52,558 nt of DNA, taken from positions 1-52,558 of the forward strand of contig VXMH01000095.1 in NCBI GenBank assembly GCA_009841235.1, written 5' to 3'. The position numbers and the translations under genes are program-made. Below are positions 1-7,947 of the stretch, in pieces. The notes beneath the pieces were generated by a model. That model was not told the origin of the DNA. It ran no database searches and saw only the letters and a list, made by a program, of their open reading frames with translations. Every line of letters starts with the position of its first letter. Positions within the stretch are counted from its first letter, which is position 1. This DNA is from Caldilineaceae bacterium SB0661_bin_32. Lineage in GTDB: Bacteria; Chloroflexota; Anaerolineae; Caldilineales; Caldilineaceae.

Positions 1-684
1 GGGCGCGACTTCTGCGTACCCGACTACAGCCGGCGGGGGGAGGGGCCGGGCGGGTTGCGCCGTGTCGCTCGCCTGTGAATCGGTCTCAGTGGTCGAGGCT
101 TTCGAATCTGAAGTCTGTCGATCGTCGGTGCGGGACGCGCTTGTAGTTGGCGGAGCGGACCGAGTCCTTTGTGAGGCGCCGCCGCTCTCTGACTGTGCGG
201 TAGTAGCTCCCGTCTCCATTTGCGCCAGCGCGTCAGTGAGGGCCGCAGTGAAGAGGTCAAAGTTGCGCCTGGTGACCTGGAGATCTTCGACGGCGGTGTC
301 CAGCTGGCCGAGTTGGATGCCCTGGTCGCTGAGCGTGCGGTCGAGTTCAGCCAGGCTGGCGTCCAGCTCGACGAGGCTCTTTTGCAGTGCGGCGACCGCG
401 CCGGACTCCTGTTCGAGCACGATGAGGCGCTCGCCGAGGGCGTCGACGTTTGCGTTTACTGTTTCGAGGTCGGCAGCGACGTCGGTGAGACCGGCGTCGA
501 GAGCATTGACCCTGGAAATGTTGGTAAAGTTCAGGGTGCCGCCGTTCCAGATCGCGAGGACGAGGAGAGTGAGAAGCAGGCCAATGATCGCGCCGCCTAT
601 GGCGGAGAGGTAGGCGGTCAGCGACTCTTCGACCTCCGGCATGCTGAATTCCAGTTCCGGCGGCTGCTTTGTCTGGAGTTCCAT
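1..684 (-). CDS. Membrane-anchored coiled-coil protein, 3' end cut by window edge
   Basis: An uninterrupted reading frame runs from an ATG at 684-682 leftwards to base 1 with no stop in 228 codons, so the C-terminus lies outside the window. A GGAG ribosome site lies a few bases upstream of the ATG. The protein has a short polar N-terminus, one hydrophobic segment at about residues 24-46, then a long stretch of Leu/Val/Ala heptads rich in Asp/Glu (about 53-150) typical of a coiled coil, and a Ser/Thr/Pro/Gln-rich tail from about 155. This predicts a bitopic membrane protein with a rod-like exterior or cytoplasmic part. I do not recognise a family; membrane-bound spacer or cell-envelope organiser proteins look like this. 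The gene is real on frame openness and ribosome site, but its function is unknown. Confidence 0.7.
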   Translation of the reverse strand, partial: MELQTKQPPELEFSMPEVEESLTAYLSAIGGAIIGLLLTLLVLAIWNGGTLNFTNISRVNALDAGLTDVAADLETVNANVDALGERLIVLEQESGAVAALQKSLVELDASLAELDRTLSDQGIQLGQLDTAVEDLQVTRRNFDLFTAALTDALAQMETGATTAQSESGGASQRTRSAPPTTSASRTDDRQTSDSKASTTETDSQASDTAQPARPLPPPAVVGYAEVAP

Positions 685-1274
685 TACTTTCTCCTCAATG
701 GTATGCACCTTCTACAAAAATCTTCTTGCGAAAAAGACGGACACGGACTCAGGGCGAATTTCGTCTATCGGTGCGATTCTGTGCCGCCCTGCCGGTCGCT
801 TATGGCAGGGTTGACAGGTTCCCTTCAGTTTTGCAAAAGAATTACCGGGCCGCTGCCTTATACCCTTGGAATGTGAACAGTGTCGTTCGTATAGCTTATT
901 GAAAATACAGAAATCTCTGGTGTCTGTCAACTGGGCCGGACCTGAAGGGCAGTGGCAGATGGATCCCTGTGCCACAATCGCTTTAATTCGTCAAAAAGTG
1001 AATGAAGGCCGCTACAAGGTGTGCGTCTACATATCGGGCAGTTTCCCAAGTCATTGTCTCAGCCTGGTGCAATTGCTTTGCCCGGACCCGCCGGGTTATC
1101 GCCTGGTCGATCAGGGAGATTGGAGTTCGTAAGCCCGACTTTCAGTCACCGAGCGAACAGTTGCCGGGTGGAAACGGGGGAGTCTATAATGGCCGCAGAC
1201 CCGGCTGCACAAGCACCTGAAGGACAGCCATTAGTGGAGGCAGCCGGCAACTCAGTCTAAGTCACAGAGGAAAT
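685..1274. other. Intergenic region between divergent genes, 590 bp
   Basis: No convincing gene or structured RNA was recognised. Short frames here lack ribosome sites or overlap one another without codon character. The region must hold the promoters of both divergent neighbours; one candidate for the rightward gene is listed separately. A TTGACA at 811-816 has no acceptable -10 partner at 16-18 bp. Confidence 0.5.
1161..1190 (+). promoter_or_regulatory. Candidate sigma-70-type promoter for pncC
   Basis: TTGCCG at 1161-1166 and a perfect TATAAT at 1185-1190 are separated by 18 bp. The start codon of pncC lies 85 bp downstream. Seen in sequence; activity is inferred. Confidence 0.45.
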
Positions 1275-1796
1275 ATGGCGAATCAGAATCCTGTTCCAAC
1301 TGATGAAGAGGCCCTGACGGGGCTGGCGAAGGAGACAGGCTACGCGCTCAAGCAAGCGGGGCTGATGGCCGCGGTCGCGGAGAGCTGCACAGGTGGACTG
1401 GTGGGACACTTGATTACGGAGATACCGGGCAGCTCAGACTGGTTTCTGGGAAGCGCAGGGGTCTACAGCTATGAGGCGAAGGAGAGGCTGCTGGGTGTAG
1501 ACGGTGGGGTCCTGCTACGGGATGGGGCTGTCAACGCGACTGTGGCGAGGCAGATGGCTTTCGGCGCGCTGCGGGAGTATGATGCAGATGTGGCGGTGTC
1601 GATCACGGGCGTGGCGGGGCCGGGCGGGACTGTGGAGAAGCCAATGGGCCTGGTCTACCTCCATTTGGCGGCCAGAGACGGCACGGATCGCGCCGAGGAT
1701 GCGGTGTGGTCGGCAGACCGGCGCGGGAACAAGCTGTTGAGCGCGCAATGTGCGTTGGAGATGCTGCTTTCTTATGCGAAGGACAAGGCTGATTGA
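1275..1796 (+). CDS. pncC: CinA-family nicotinamide-nucleotide amidohydrolase (PncC)
   Basis: Predicted to deamidate nicotinamide mononucleotide to nicotinate mononucleotide in the cytoplasm, a step of pyridine-nucleotide salvage. The 173-residue protein is the stand-alone C-terminal CinA domain. It carries the family signature ESCTGG (residues 36-41) followed by GLVGHLITEIPGSS, then the GVYSYEAKERLLGV and SITGVAGPGG blocks. The N-terminal MoaB/MogA-like domain of long CinA proteins is absent, as in many bacteria. An AGAGGA ribosome site precedes the ATG. Its TGA overlaps the ATG of the next small gene by one base, so the two are probably co-translated. The family call is firm; the exact activity is by homology. 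Confidence 0.9.
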   Translation: MANQNPVPTDEEALTGLAKETGYALKQAGLMAAVAESCTGGLVGHLITEIPGSSDWFLGSAGVYSYEAKERLLGVDGGVLLRDGAVNATVARQMAFGALREYDADVAVSITGVAGPGGTVEKPMGLVYLHLAARDGTDRAEDAVWSADRRGNKLLSAQCALEMLLSYAKDKAD

Positions 1797-2062
1797 TGGG
1801 TCGGCAAGTAGCGATTGACGAGCCTGTGCGCGTGATTGTGCGCACGCTGCCGACAGGCAGGATCACGCCCAAGTGGTTCGAGTGGCAGGGCAGGACACAC
1901 AGTGTAGTTGCTTTGAGCCGCCAGTGGGACGAGACAGTTGAAGGGAGACGTCTGCGTTGTTTCCTGGTCCAGACGCCAGGGCAGAACGCCTTTGAGTTAC
2001 GTTGGGATCCGGTGGAGGACGAGTGGGTCCTCCACCGCGGCTGGCTTGTGAACATGGTTTGA
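1796..2062 (+). CDS. Small conserved protein, DUF6504-like
   Basis: The ATG at 1796 shares its A with the stop codon of pncC, so translation is probably coupled; an in-frame TTG one codon earlier is possible but less likely. The 88-residue product is basic at the start and rich in Trp and Arg. It has the pattern of the small DUF6504 family: a short strand ending in a Pro-x-x-Phe-x-Trp-x-Gly-Arg segment, then a Trp-rich beta segment (QWDETVEGRR) and a Phe/Tyr-x-Val-type segment. No catalytic motif is visible. The function is unknown; such proteins are often found next to DNA polymerase or repair genes, but nothing here supports that role. Its stop lies 10 bp from that of the convergent oxidoreductase. 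Confidence 0.7.
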   Translation: MGRQVAIDEPVRVIVRTLPTGRITPKWFEWQGRTHSVVALSRQWDETVEGRRLRCFLVQTPGQNAFELRWDPVEDEWVLHRGWLVNMV

Positions 2063-2072
2063 GAGCGGGCGG

Positions 2073-3254
2073 CTAGGCGGCAGGCCCGTCTCCCCAGTCC
2101 GGTATCGACAGAATCTCCCCGTCCTGTAAAGCTGACTTGTGAGCGATGACGCCGGCTGCCATGTAGCGCACGGCCGACCAGACGTGAATGGCAGGCTGCC
2201 GTTCCTGGTGCACTGCTTCGACGAATTCGTGGACCAGGTAGGGATGGGAGCCGCCGTGGCCGCCGTAGACTTCGGAGGAGCGCCCGGCAGGCCGGAAGGC
2301 CTCTTCTACTTCAGGCGGCAGAGGGTGCCGCATTTCTTCAGGAGTGAGGGGCGTGCGGCTCTCTTTGTCGCACCAGTGTTCGTTCTCGTAGCTGCCGTGC
2401 GTGCCGTAGATGCGGAATGTCTCGCGGTTCTGGAGGCCGATCTCGCGGAGCTCGCAGATGCGCATGGCTGAGCCGTTGCTCATATGGAAGAGGGCGGTCT
2501 CGTTGCTGAAGGCGTAGCCCTGCTCGTTGAAGTAGGTATCCTCGGTTCGGTTGGCGTAGCCCCAGGCACAGACTTTGAGGGCGCGGGCGTTCATCACGCT
2601 CATCGGGCCGCTGGTCGAGTGGGTGGGGTAGTGCATGGGGCCGGTCAGGATTCCTCTGTTTTTGTAGCCATCCCTGGCTGCGATCCACTCCTGGCCGGCC
2701 TGGCCGGCCAGTCTGTGGGCCTGGACTAGGCGCAGGTTGCTGCTTGGGCTGTCGACGTCGTGGTAGTACTCTCCTTCGGTATAGACGAAATCGCCGAATG
2801 CCCCTTCAGCGCTGCGTCGTCTACAGTAGATTGCCTCGGGCCGGTAGAATGTTGTTTCGCCCAGCATGTAGGATTGCCCGGTGCGTTCCACTGTTTCGAC
2901 GAGGCGTGCGCACCAGTCGAGGATTTCATCGCCGTCGGGCAACATCGCAATAGGCACGGCGCTGTAGACGTGTTTGCCGGCATTCAAGGCTTGGACGGCC
3001 TGAGGGGCGTGTAGCCAGGGCTGCGTGAAGAGGGCGACGGCGTCGATGTCGCTGGCGCAGATTTCGTCGAGGGAGGCGTAGGCATCGCGGGGGTGAAACT
3101 TGGCTTGCCAGTGGTCGAGCCCGGCGAAGCGGGCGATGCGGTCAGGTTCGCGGTCGCAGAGGGCGATGCGATCAACAAGGGGGTGGTTCATGAAGAGATC
3201 GGCGAAGGAACTACCGAATGATCCCAGGCCGACGATGCCGAGGCTGATGCCCAT
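2073..3254 (-). CDS. Gfo/Idh/MocA-family NAD(P)-dependent oxidoreductase
   Basis: A 393-residue cytoplasmic oxidoreductase expected to oxidise or reduce a sugar, inositol or related polyol with NAD(P). The N-terminus has the Rossmann signature GLGSFG (9-14), followed by a beta strand ending in an acidic residue (CDRE) that favours NAD. Further features are an EGEYYHD segment, then a GPMHYPTHSTSG stretch whose His fits the conserved catalytic histidine of the family. A strong AAGGAG ribosome site sits 5 bases before the ATG. It is transcribed alone, convergent with the small gene at 1796-2062 and divergent from the alcohol dehydrogenase. Placement next to a catabolic island suggests a role in sugar breakdown, but substrate cannot be read from the sequence. 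Confidence 0.88.
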   Translation of the reverse strand: MGISLGIVGLGSFGSSFADLFMNHPLVDRIALCDREPDRIARFAGLDHWQAKFHPRDAYASLDEICASDIDAVALFTQPWLHAPQAVQALNAGKHVYSAVPIAMLPDGDEILDWCARLVETVERTGQSYMLGETTFYRPEAIYCRRRSAEGAFGDFVYTEGEYYHDVDSPSSNLRLVQAHRLAGQAGQEWIAARDGYKNRGILTGPMHYPTHSTSGPMSVMNARALKVCAWGYANRTEDTYFNEQGYAFSNETALFHMSNGSAMRICELREIGLQNRETFRIYGTHGSYENEHWCDKESRTPLTPEEMRHPLPPEVEEAFRPAGRSSEVYGGHGGSHPYLVHEFVEAVHQERQPAIHVWSAVRYMAAGVIAHKSALQDGEILSIPDWGDGPAA

Positions 3255-3438
3255 TTTGGCTCCTTTTCACGGGTCAAGAGTGAGAGATTGGCGGCCTGAG
3301 TGCACTGAAACCGCGCAATCCCTCTTGGTCCCGTTTTTCCTCCTCATGCGCCGGAACAGTTGCCGGCGCAGTCCACAGAGGCCCTTTGGCTTTTGGTGTC
3401 GGAAATCCGTTCTGCGTTCGAGAGGCTTCACTGGGCGT

Positions 3439-3447
3439 ATTCTAACA
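3439..3447 (-). promoter_or_regulatory. Candidate extended -10 promoter for the Gfo/Idh gene
   Basis: Read on the - strand the site is TGTTAGAAT, an extended -10 (TGn plus TAGAAT). No good -35 lies at 17 bp, as is usual for extended -10 promoters. It would give a leader of about 180 bases. Confidence 0.3.
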
Positions 3448-3716
3448 CGGGGAAATTGTCGATCCTAACAGGTTGATCAGGACGGAAAGCTGTTTTGCCG
3501 GTTTTGGGCATTAGTGCGGGCTGCGCCGCCTGGTGGGGACAAGGGCGCTCACATGGGGCGCCCCTGCCAGCGTAGCGGGTAGCTGTGTTCGCGGGATCCT
3601 GTTTACAAATTTTTTGTCGCGGTATACGGCGTCTTCGAGCCAGAACTGATGCGGGTCATGTCGGCTTGTCTGGCTTTACTCATAGTGGATTTCGTAGTAA
3701 GTTTCGTGCACCATGG

Positions 3717-3745
3717 TTGACTCCAGGACAAAGGGCAGATATGTA
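3717..3745 (+). promoter_or_regulatory. Candidate promoter for the alcohol dehydrogenase
   Basis: TTGACT at 3717-3722 and TATGTA at 3740-3745 are separated by 17 bp. The predicted start of transcription falls just before the AAGGAGAG ribosome site of the gene at 3766, giving a leader of only about 14 bases. Confidence 0.45.
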
Positions 3746-3765
3746 GATTCTGAAGGAGAGATACG

Positions 3766-4833
3766 ATGAAGGCTGCGATCATGTACGAGGCGCACGCGCC
3801 GGTGGCGGTGAAAGAGGTTGAACTGGAGGCCCCTGAGTTTGGAGAGGTGTTGTTGGATATCGTGGGGGCCGGCGTCTGCCACAGCGATTACCACTATGTT
3901 ACCGACCACCGAACCCCGAAGCGCCTGCCGTGGTTGCTGGGCCACGAGGGGGCCGGCGTGGTGCGGGCGGTCGGTGAAGGGGTTCGCGACTTTGCGCCGG
4001 GCGATAAGATTATTCTTTCACTGGATGCGATGTGTGGGAGTTGCCGGAACTGCTCGAATGGGCGGCCAGCGCTTTGTGAGACGCACCGCATGGAGCCCGT
4101 GAGCCGGTATAGGCAGAACGGAGAGCCGATCTATCATGTTCGCCCGACTTTTGTGGAGCAGACACTGGCACTGGCCGACGCATGTGTGAAGGTGCCGGAT
4201 GACACGCAACTGGAGCAGGCGTGTTTGATCAGCTGTGGCGTGATCACGGGGATCGGTGCGGTTGTGAACCGGGCGCAGGTCGAGACGGGGGCGTCGATGG
4301 CGGTGTTTGGCTGCGGGGGCGTTGGGCTGAACGTGATCCAGGGAGGTGTGCTGGCCGCGGCGGGCAAGATTATCGCGGTGGATACGGTGGACTACAAGCT
4401 GGAGCTGGCGGAACAGATGGGAGCGACGCATTTTGTCAACAGCGCGAAGGAGGACCCGGTACAACGGATCATCGAGATCACGGGCGGGGGGGCGGACTAT
4501 GCGTTTGAGGTGGTTGGCTTTCCTGCGATCGTGAGACAGGCGATCGATTCAGTGAGGATGACCGGCACGGCGGTCGTGGTGGGTGTGCAGCCGACGGGTC
4601 AGGATGTTTCGGTGGAGGGGTGGCACCTGCTGGAAGACAGGACGTTGATGGGGGCTTTCCACGGTGCGGCACGGCCGCGTGTTGATTTCTTGTGGATTTT
4701 GGACCTTTACAAGCAGGGCAAGATCAAGCTGGACGAACTGATTTCGCGCTACCGGCCGCTGGATGAGATCAACGAGGCGTTTGCCGACATGAAGGCGGGC
4801 AAGGTGGCGCGATCGGTGCTGGTGTTTGACTGA
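3766..4833 (+). CDS. Zinc-dependent medium-chain alcohol dehydrogenase
   Basis: A 355-residue zinc enzyme of the MDR superfamily that interconverts an alcohol and an aldehyde or ketone with NAD(P). Cys38 and the GHE motif (His60, Glu61) fit the catalytic zinc site. Cys90, Cys93, Cys96 and Cys104 form the structural-zinc loop. A GCGGVG Rossmann motif follows in the middle of the chain. The pattern around GVCHSDYH and LLGHEGAGVV is closest to the class III / nicotinoprotein (NDMA-dependent) alcohol dehydrogenase group, so formaldehyde-conjugate or sugar-alcohol substrates are both possible. An AAGGAGAG site precedes the ATG. It appears to be a single-gene unit; 477 bp follow before the next gene. 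No terminator is evident downstream. Confidence 0.9.
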   Translation: MKAAIMYEAHAPVAVKEVELEAPEFGEVLLDIVGAGVCHSDYHYVTDHRTPKRLPWLLGHEGAGVVRAVGEGVRDFAPGDKIILSLDAMCGSCRNCSNGRPALCETHRMEPVSRYRQNGEPIYHVRPTFVEQTLALADACVKVPDDTQLEQACLISCGVITGIGAVVNRAQVETGASMAVFGCGGVGLNVIQGGVLAAAGKIIAVDTVDYKLELAEQMGATHFVNSAKEDPVQRIIEITGGGADYAFEVVGFPAIVRQAIDSVRMTGTAVVVGVQPTGQDVSVEGWHLLEDRTLMGAFHGAARPRVDFLWILDLYKQGKIKLDELISRYRPLDEINEAFADMKAGKVARSVLVFD

Positions 4834-5310
4834 GACGCCGCCGCCGTTCCACTCAAAAAGTTGAGGATAGGGGGAAAGAGAGGTGCCCCCTTGCCGACTG
4901 AATGGAGTGTAGGTGCCATAGTTACACGCATCACAGGGCAAGGGGACATGATGCCCCATCCAATCCTGACTGTGAAAGTGTAACAATGGCATATGTATTT
5001 TGCCACATTTCTTGAGAATCCAAAAAACAAGACAGGTTGTGTAAGACGTTTAGCAGTTGCATCGGGCCGCATGCTGATTCGGATTGCTTTCTGCCCGGCG
5101 CCGACCGAGGCTTCGTCTGTTTGAAATCTCCCGAGATGCCGGTCTTCTGGTGGGATGGGCTGTGTGGAACTCCGCCCGATAACGATAGGTTGCACTTTCT
5201 CCGCAAGATAGTTTATATTCTGAGCGGACGGTGCCCGCATTTGCGGATACGTTGCCACTCCTCTGGATCCTCGAAATCCGATTCGCCAGAAGCTTCGGGA
5301 GGAACCTCAT
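4834..5310 (+). other. Intergenic region upstream of the + catabolic string, 477 bp
   Basis: No gene or structured RNA was recognised. The region is less GC-rich than the flanking genes and contains the candidate promoter at 5190-5219. Long spacing and AT-richer composition suit a control region, but I see no repeated operator that I could assign to a regulator. Confidence 0.4.
5190..5219 (+). promoter_or_regulatory. Candidate promoter of the + catabolic operon
   Basis: TTGCAC at 5190-5195 is followed by TTATAT at 5213-5218 (17 bp) or TATATT at 5214-5219 (18 bp). It would drive the gene string starting at 5311 with a leader of about 85 bases. Confidence 0.45.
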
Positions 5311-6975
5311 ATGTCTGCACTTGAGCCGATCTACCTGACCGACTTGGGCCGGAGTCTGCCCCAGATAGCCCTTTCCAGCGAGAGGCGAAAATACCACTGG
5401 CAGGTCGTTCCCTACGAGACGCAGGAGTTCAGCGGCAATATGCTGATTGCCGGCCCGGAAACAGAAGCGCCGCCTGTCACGATCCCGCTTGGCGTATCGG
5501 GATGGCACCGGATCTATCTGGGTTTGTGGAGCAATTGGACCGAGGAATTGGTGCGCGTCAGGTTGACCGGCGACAGTTCCTTCGTCAAAGTGAACCGTGA
5601 GAGAGAGCCGGGAACGTTTGCCGATAACTATTCCCTGGATGAACGGTATTGGAAGACGGCCGACCTTACCAGCCAGGACCTGGTGTTGGGCCAGCAGTCG
5701 GCCGGCATGTCACAGCCTGCCTATTTTGCCTATATAAAGCTGGTGCCGCTTGACGACGCGCAGGTTGAAAAGCTTCACTCCGATCGCGCTGATGCAGACC
5801 ACAAGAGGCTCATCTGCATGAACGATGGTTTCAGCGATTTCGCGCGCTTCCGGCCAACGAGCCGGGACGAGATTTGGGAATATCTGGAGCCATTCCGAGA
5901 TACAGACTTCGGGAAGATGTTCTGGTGCCCCGGCGCTGGCGGGGACGTACTTACCTATCCTTCGGCCATCGGCAACTTGACCGGAAGCAAGACGAGGGAC
6001 TTTCCCAGGGTTGGCGACCGTTACATCGCGGAGTCGATGCAGATTTTGGCGGGGGCGGGCATCGACACAATCGAGACTGTGGTGGAACATGGGCACAGTT
6101 TTGGATTGGAGATCCACATCAGCCAGCGGATGGAGGCGTTTCAATGTTGCCCTCCATTTGAGGACTACTTTACGGGCGACTTCTACGCGCAGCACCCGGA
6201 GTGGCGCTGTGTAGATCTTGACGGCCGGGAGATCGCGCGGATGAGTTACGCTTTCCCGGAGGTACGCGAGCTGGTGCTGGCTGTTTTTCGTGAATTGGCG
6301 ACGCGTTACGACATTGACGGCGTCAACCCTATCTACAATCGCGGCGCGCCCTTTTTGCTCTACGAGGCGCCGCTGGTCGAGGGTTTCCGGCAGGAGACTG
6401 GTCTCGACGCGAGGGAGCTGGCGGAGGACGACGGGCGATATTTGCGTTACCGGGCGGGCGTGATGACGGAGTTCATGGCGGACCTGCGCCGGGAAATGGA
6501 AGAGATAGGAAAGGCGCGGGGGCGGCCGCTTGAGATTTCGGCACACGTTCTGAACAACGCCGCAAGCAATCTCTTTTATGGACTGGACGTACCGGCTTGG
6601 GTTGAGCAGGGCTTGATCGACAATTTGATCTCCTATCCATGGCGGGATGAGGAGATCGACGTAAACTACTTTGGGCAACTGACGGCCGGTTCGCCGGTCC
6701 AGTACTATCCTGAGATTATGCCGCGAACGATGCCTCCGGAGGATTTCCGCGTGCGGGCGCTCCAGTACTACGCGGCGGGGGCCGACGGCCTGTGTTTCTG
6801 GGATACCAATGGGCGTCATCAGAGACTAAAAGAGTGGAGCATGATACGGCGCCTGGGGCACAGGGACCGGTTGGAGAGCTGGGATGACGGAGATGGGCAG
6901 CTCTTCCGAACCGTTCCCCTGCGCAGCGTTGGCGGATATGTGCTGGACAAGTATCCGCCGCATTGGGCTTATTGA
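5311..6975 (+). CDS. Putative cytoplasmic TIM-barrel glycosidase-like protein, paralogue A
   Basis: A 554-residue protein with no signal peptide and a GGAGGAA ribosome site. Residues 1 to about 150 look like a beta-sandwich, with YETQEFSGN (35-43) and GWHRIYLG (64-71). Residues about 165-500 resemble a TIM-barrel of the GH10-like/GHL10 type, with alternating helix and strand ends such as DGVNPIYNRG (336-345), YEAPLVEGF (351-359), PRTMPPEDF (471-479) and ADGLCFWD (491-498). It is the first gene of a six-gene string containing an ABC importer and shares all these blocks with the last gene (11710-13446). I infer intracellular hydrolysis or lysis of an imported saccharide. Several buried Asp and Glu residues could be catalytic, but I cannot pick them out. 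Its TGA overlaps the ATG of the next gene. Confidence 0.75.
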   Translation: MSALEPIYLTDLGRSLPQIALSSERRKYHWQVVPYETQEFSGNMLIAGPETEAPPVTIPLGVSGWHRIYLGLWSNWTEELVRVRLTGDSSFVKVNREREPGTFADNYSLDERYWKTADLTSQDLVLGQQSAGMSQPAYFAYIKLVPLDDAQVEKLHSDRADADHKRLICMNDGFSDFARFRPTSRDEIWEYLEPFRDTDFGKMFWCPGAGGDVLTYPSAIGNLTGSKTRDFPRVGDRYIAESMQILAGAGIDTIETVVEHGHSFGLEIHISQRMEAFQCCPPFEDYFTGDFYAQHPEWRCVDLDGREIARMSYAFPEVRELVLAVFRELATRYDIDGVNPIYNRGAPFLLYEAPLVEGFRQETGLDARELAEDDGRYLRYRAGVMTEFMADLRREMEEIGKARGRPLEISAHVLNNAASNLFYGLDVPAWVEQGLIDNLISYPWRDEEIDVNYFGQLTAGSPVQYYPEIMPRTMPPEDFRVRALQYYAAGADGLCFWDTNGRHQRLKEWSMIRRLGHRDRLESWDDGDGQLFRTVPLRSVGGYVLDKYPPHWAY

Positions 6976-7937
6976 TGGCAACATACATTGCAAACAGGCT
7001 GCTGCTGGCGATTCCACTGATTCTGGGCATCACGCTGATTACATTCAGCTTCATCAACGCCGCGCCCGGCGATCCGGTGCAGGCGATGATTGACCCGGAA
7101 GAGGAGATGTCGGCGGCGAACCTTGAACGTTTGAAGGAGGAGATGGGCCTCAACAAACCGGTTATTGTGCGCTACGTGATCTGGCTGGGGCAACTGGCGC
7201 GAGGCAACTTCGGCTACTCGTATCAGACGGGTGAGCCGGTACTGCGCAGGATTACAGTGCGATTGCCGGCCACTCTGGAGTTGATGGGATTCGCGCTTGT
7301 TGCATCTTCGGTGCTGGGCATCAGCCTTGGTGTACTTGCCGCACTTAAGCAGTATACGATCTGGGATTATGTCCTGACCCTGTTTGCACTGTTTTCCATT
7401 TCGATCCCGTCCTTTTTTCTGGCGCTGCTTGCCCTCTATGTTTTTGCGCTTAAATTGGAATGGTTTCCGACATTTGGCATGCGGTCGGTCGCGTTCGACG
7501 CGCCGCCGCCTCTGTTGGACAATCTGCATCATTTGGTACTTCCGGGCGTGATTCTCTCGCTTGACCTGACGGCCGGCTTAACCCGTTATATGCGATCGGG
7601 TATGTTGGAGGTGCTAGGGCAAGAGTATGTGACCACTGCACGCGCCAAGGGCCTGAAAGAGACTCGCGTCGTTATCGGGCACGCGCTGCGAAACGCTCTG
7701 CTACCGGTCATCACAATTGTGACGTTGCGCCTGCCGATTCTCTTCGGCGGCACTGTCATTATCGAGACCATGTTTCAGTGGCCGGGGATGGGACGCATGG
7801 CGATTCAGGCCATCTCCAAACGGGACTATCCGGTGCTGATGGGGCTGACGTTTGTCGCCGCGATCCTCGTTCTATTCAGCAATTTGATCGCCGACATACT
7901 GTATGCGGTCGCCGATCCGCGCATACGGCACGAATAG
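6975..7937 (+). CDS. ABC importer permease, DppB/OppB type
   Basis: A 320-residue inner-membrane permease of the dipeptide/oligopeptide (and in some bacteria oligosaccharide) importer family. The ATG at 6975 shares its A with the preceding stop; an upstream in-frame TTG at 6963 is less likely. The N-terminal membrane helix starts at MATYIANRLLLAIPLI. A periplasmic loop with the usual DPEEEMS...LGLNKP-like stretch follows, then five more helices. The cytoplasmic EAA-type loop reads TTARAKGLKETRVV...HALRN, and the C-terminus has the family ending DPRIRHE. It pairs with the permease at 10805, although a lyase and the binding protein separate the two. No ATPase gene is present in the string. Confidence 0.92.
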   Translation: MATYIANRLLLAIPLILGITLITFSFINAAPGDPVQAMIDPEEEMSAANLERLKEEMGLNKPVIVRYVIWLGQLARGNFGYSYQTGEPVLRRITVRLPATLELMGFALVASSVLGISLGVLAALKQYTIWDYVLTLFALFSISIPSFFLALLALYVFALKLEWFPTFGMRSVAFDAPPPLLDNLHHLVLPGVILSLDLTAGLTRYMRSGMLEVLGQEYVTTARAKGLKETRVVIGHALRNALLPVITIVTLRLPILFGGTVIIETMFQWPGMGRMAIQAISKRDYPVLMGLTFVAAILVLFSNLIADILYAVADPRIRHE

Positions 7938-7947
7938 GGTTGCTTGC

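Larger units (their letters stand above)
3255..3765. other. Divergent intergenic region, 511 bp
   Basis: No firm gene. Candidate promoters for both flanking genes are listed separately. On the - strand a 12-codon frame with a good GGAG site (3714-3676) reads MVHETYYEIHYE then TAA. The same frame then stays open for about 50 further codons with protein-like composition, so it could be a remnant of a small gene or chance. It is discussed as a finding rather than called as a gene. Confidence 0.4.

Noticed and set aside
811..816. Perfect TTGACA as promoter
   Set aside because: No acceptable -10 hexamer lies 16-18 bp downstream.
1021..1260. Small frame ending just before pncC
   Set aside because: It overlaps the candidate promoter, has no fitting ribosome site at its start and has random-looking composition.
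5710..6819. Long open frame on the - strand (369 codons) opposite the first TIM-barrel gene
   Set aside because: It is the antisense shadow of a gene with clear family motifs and good ribosome site; such shadows are common in GC-rich coding DNA.
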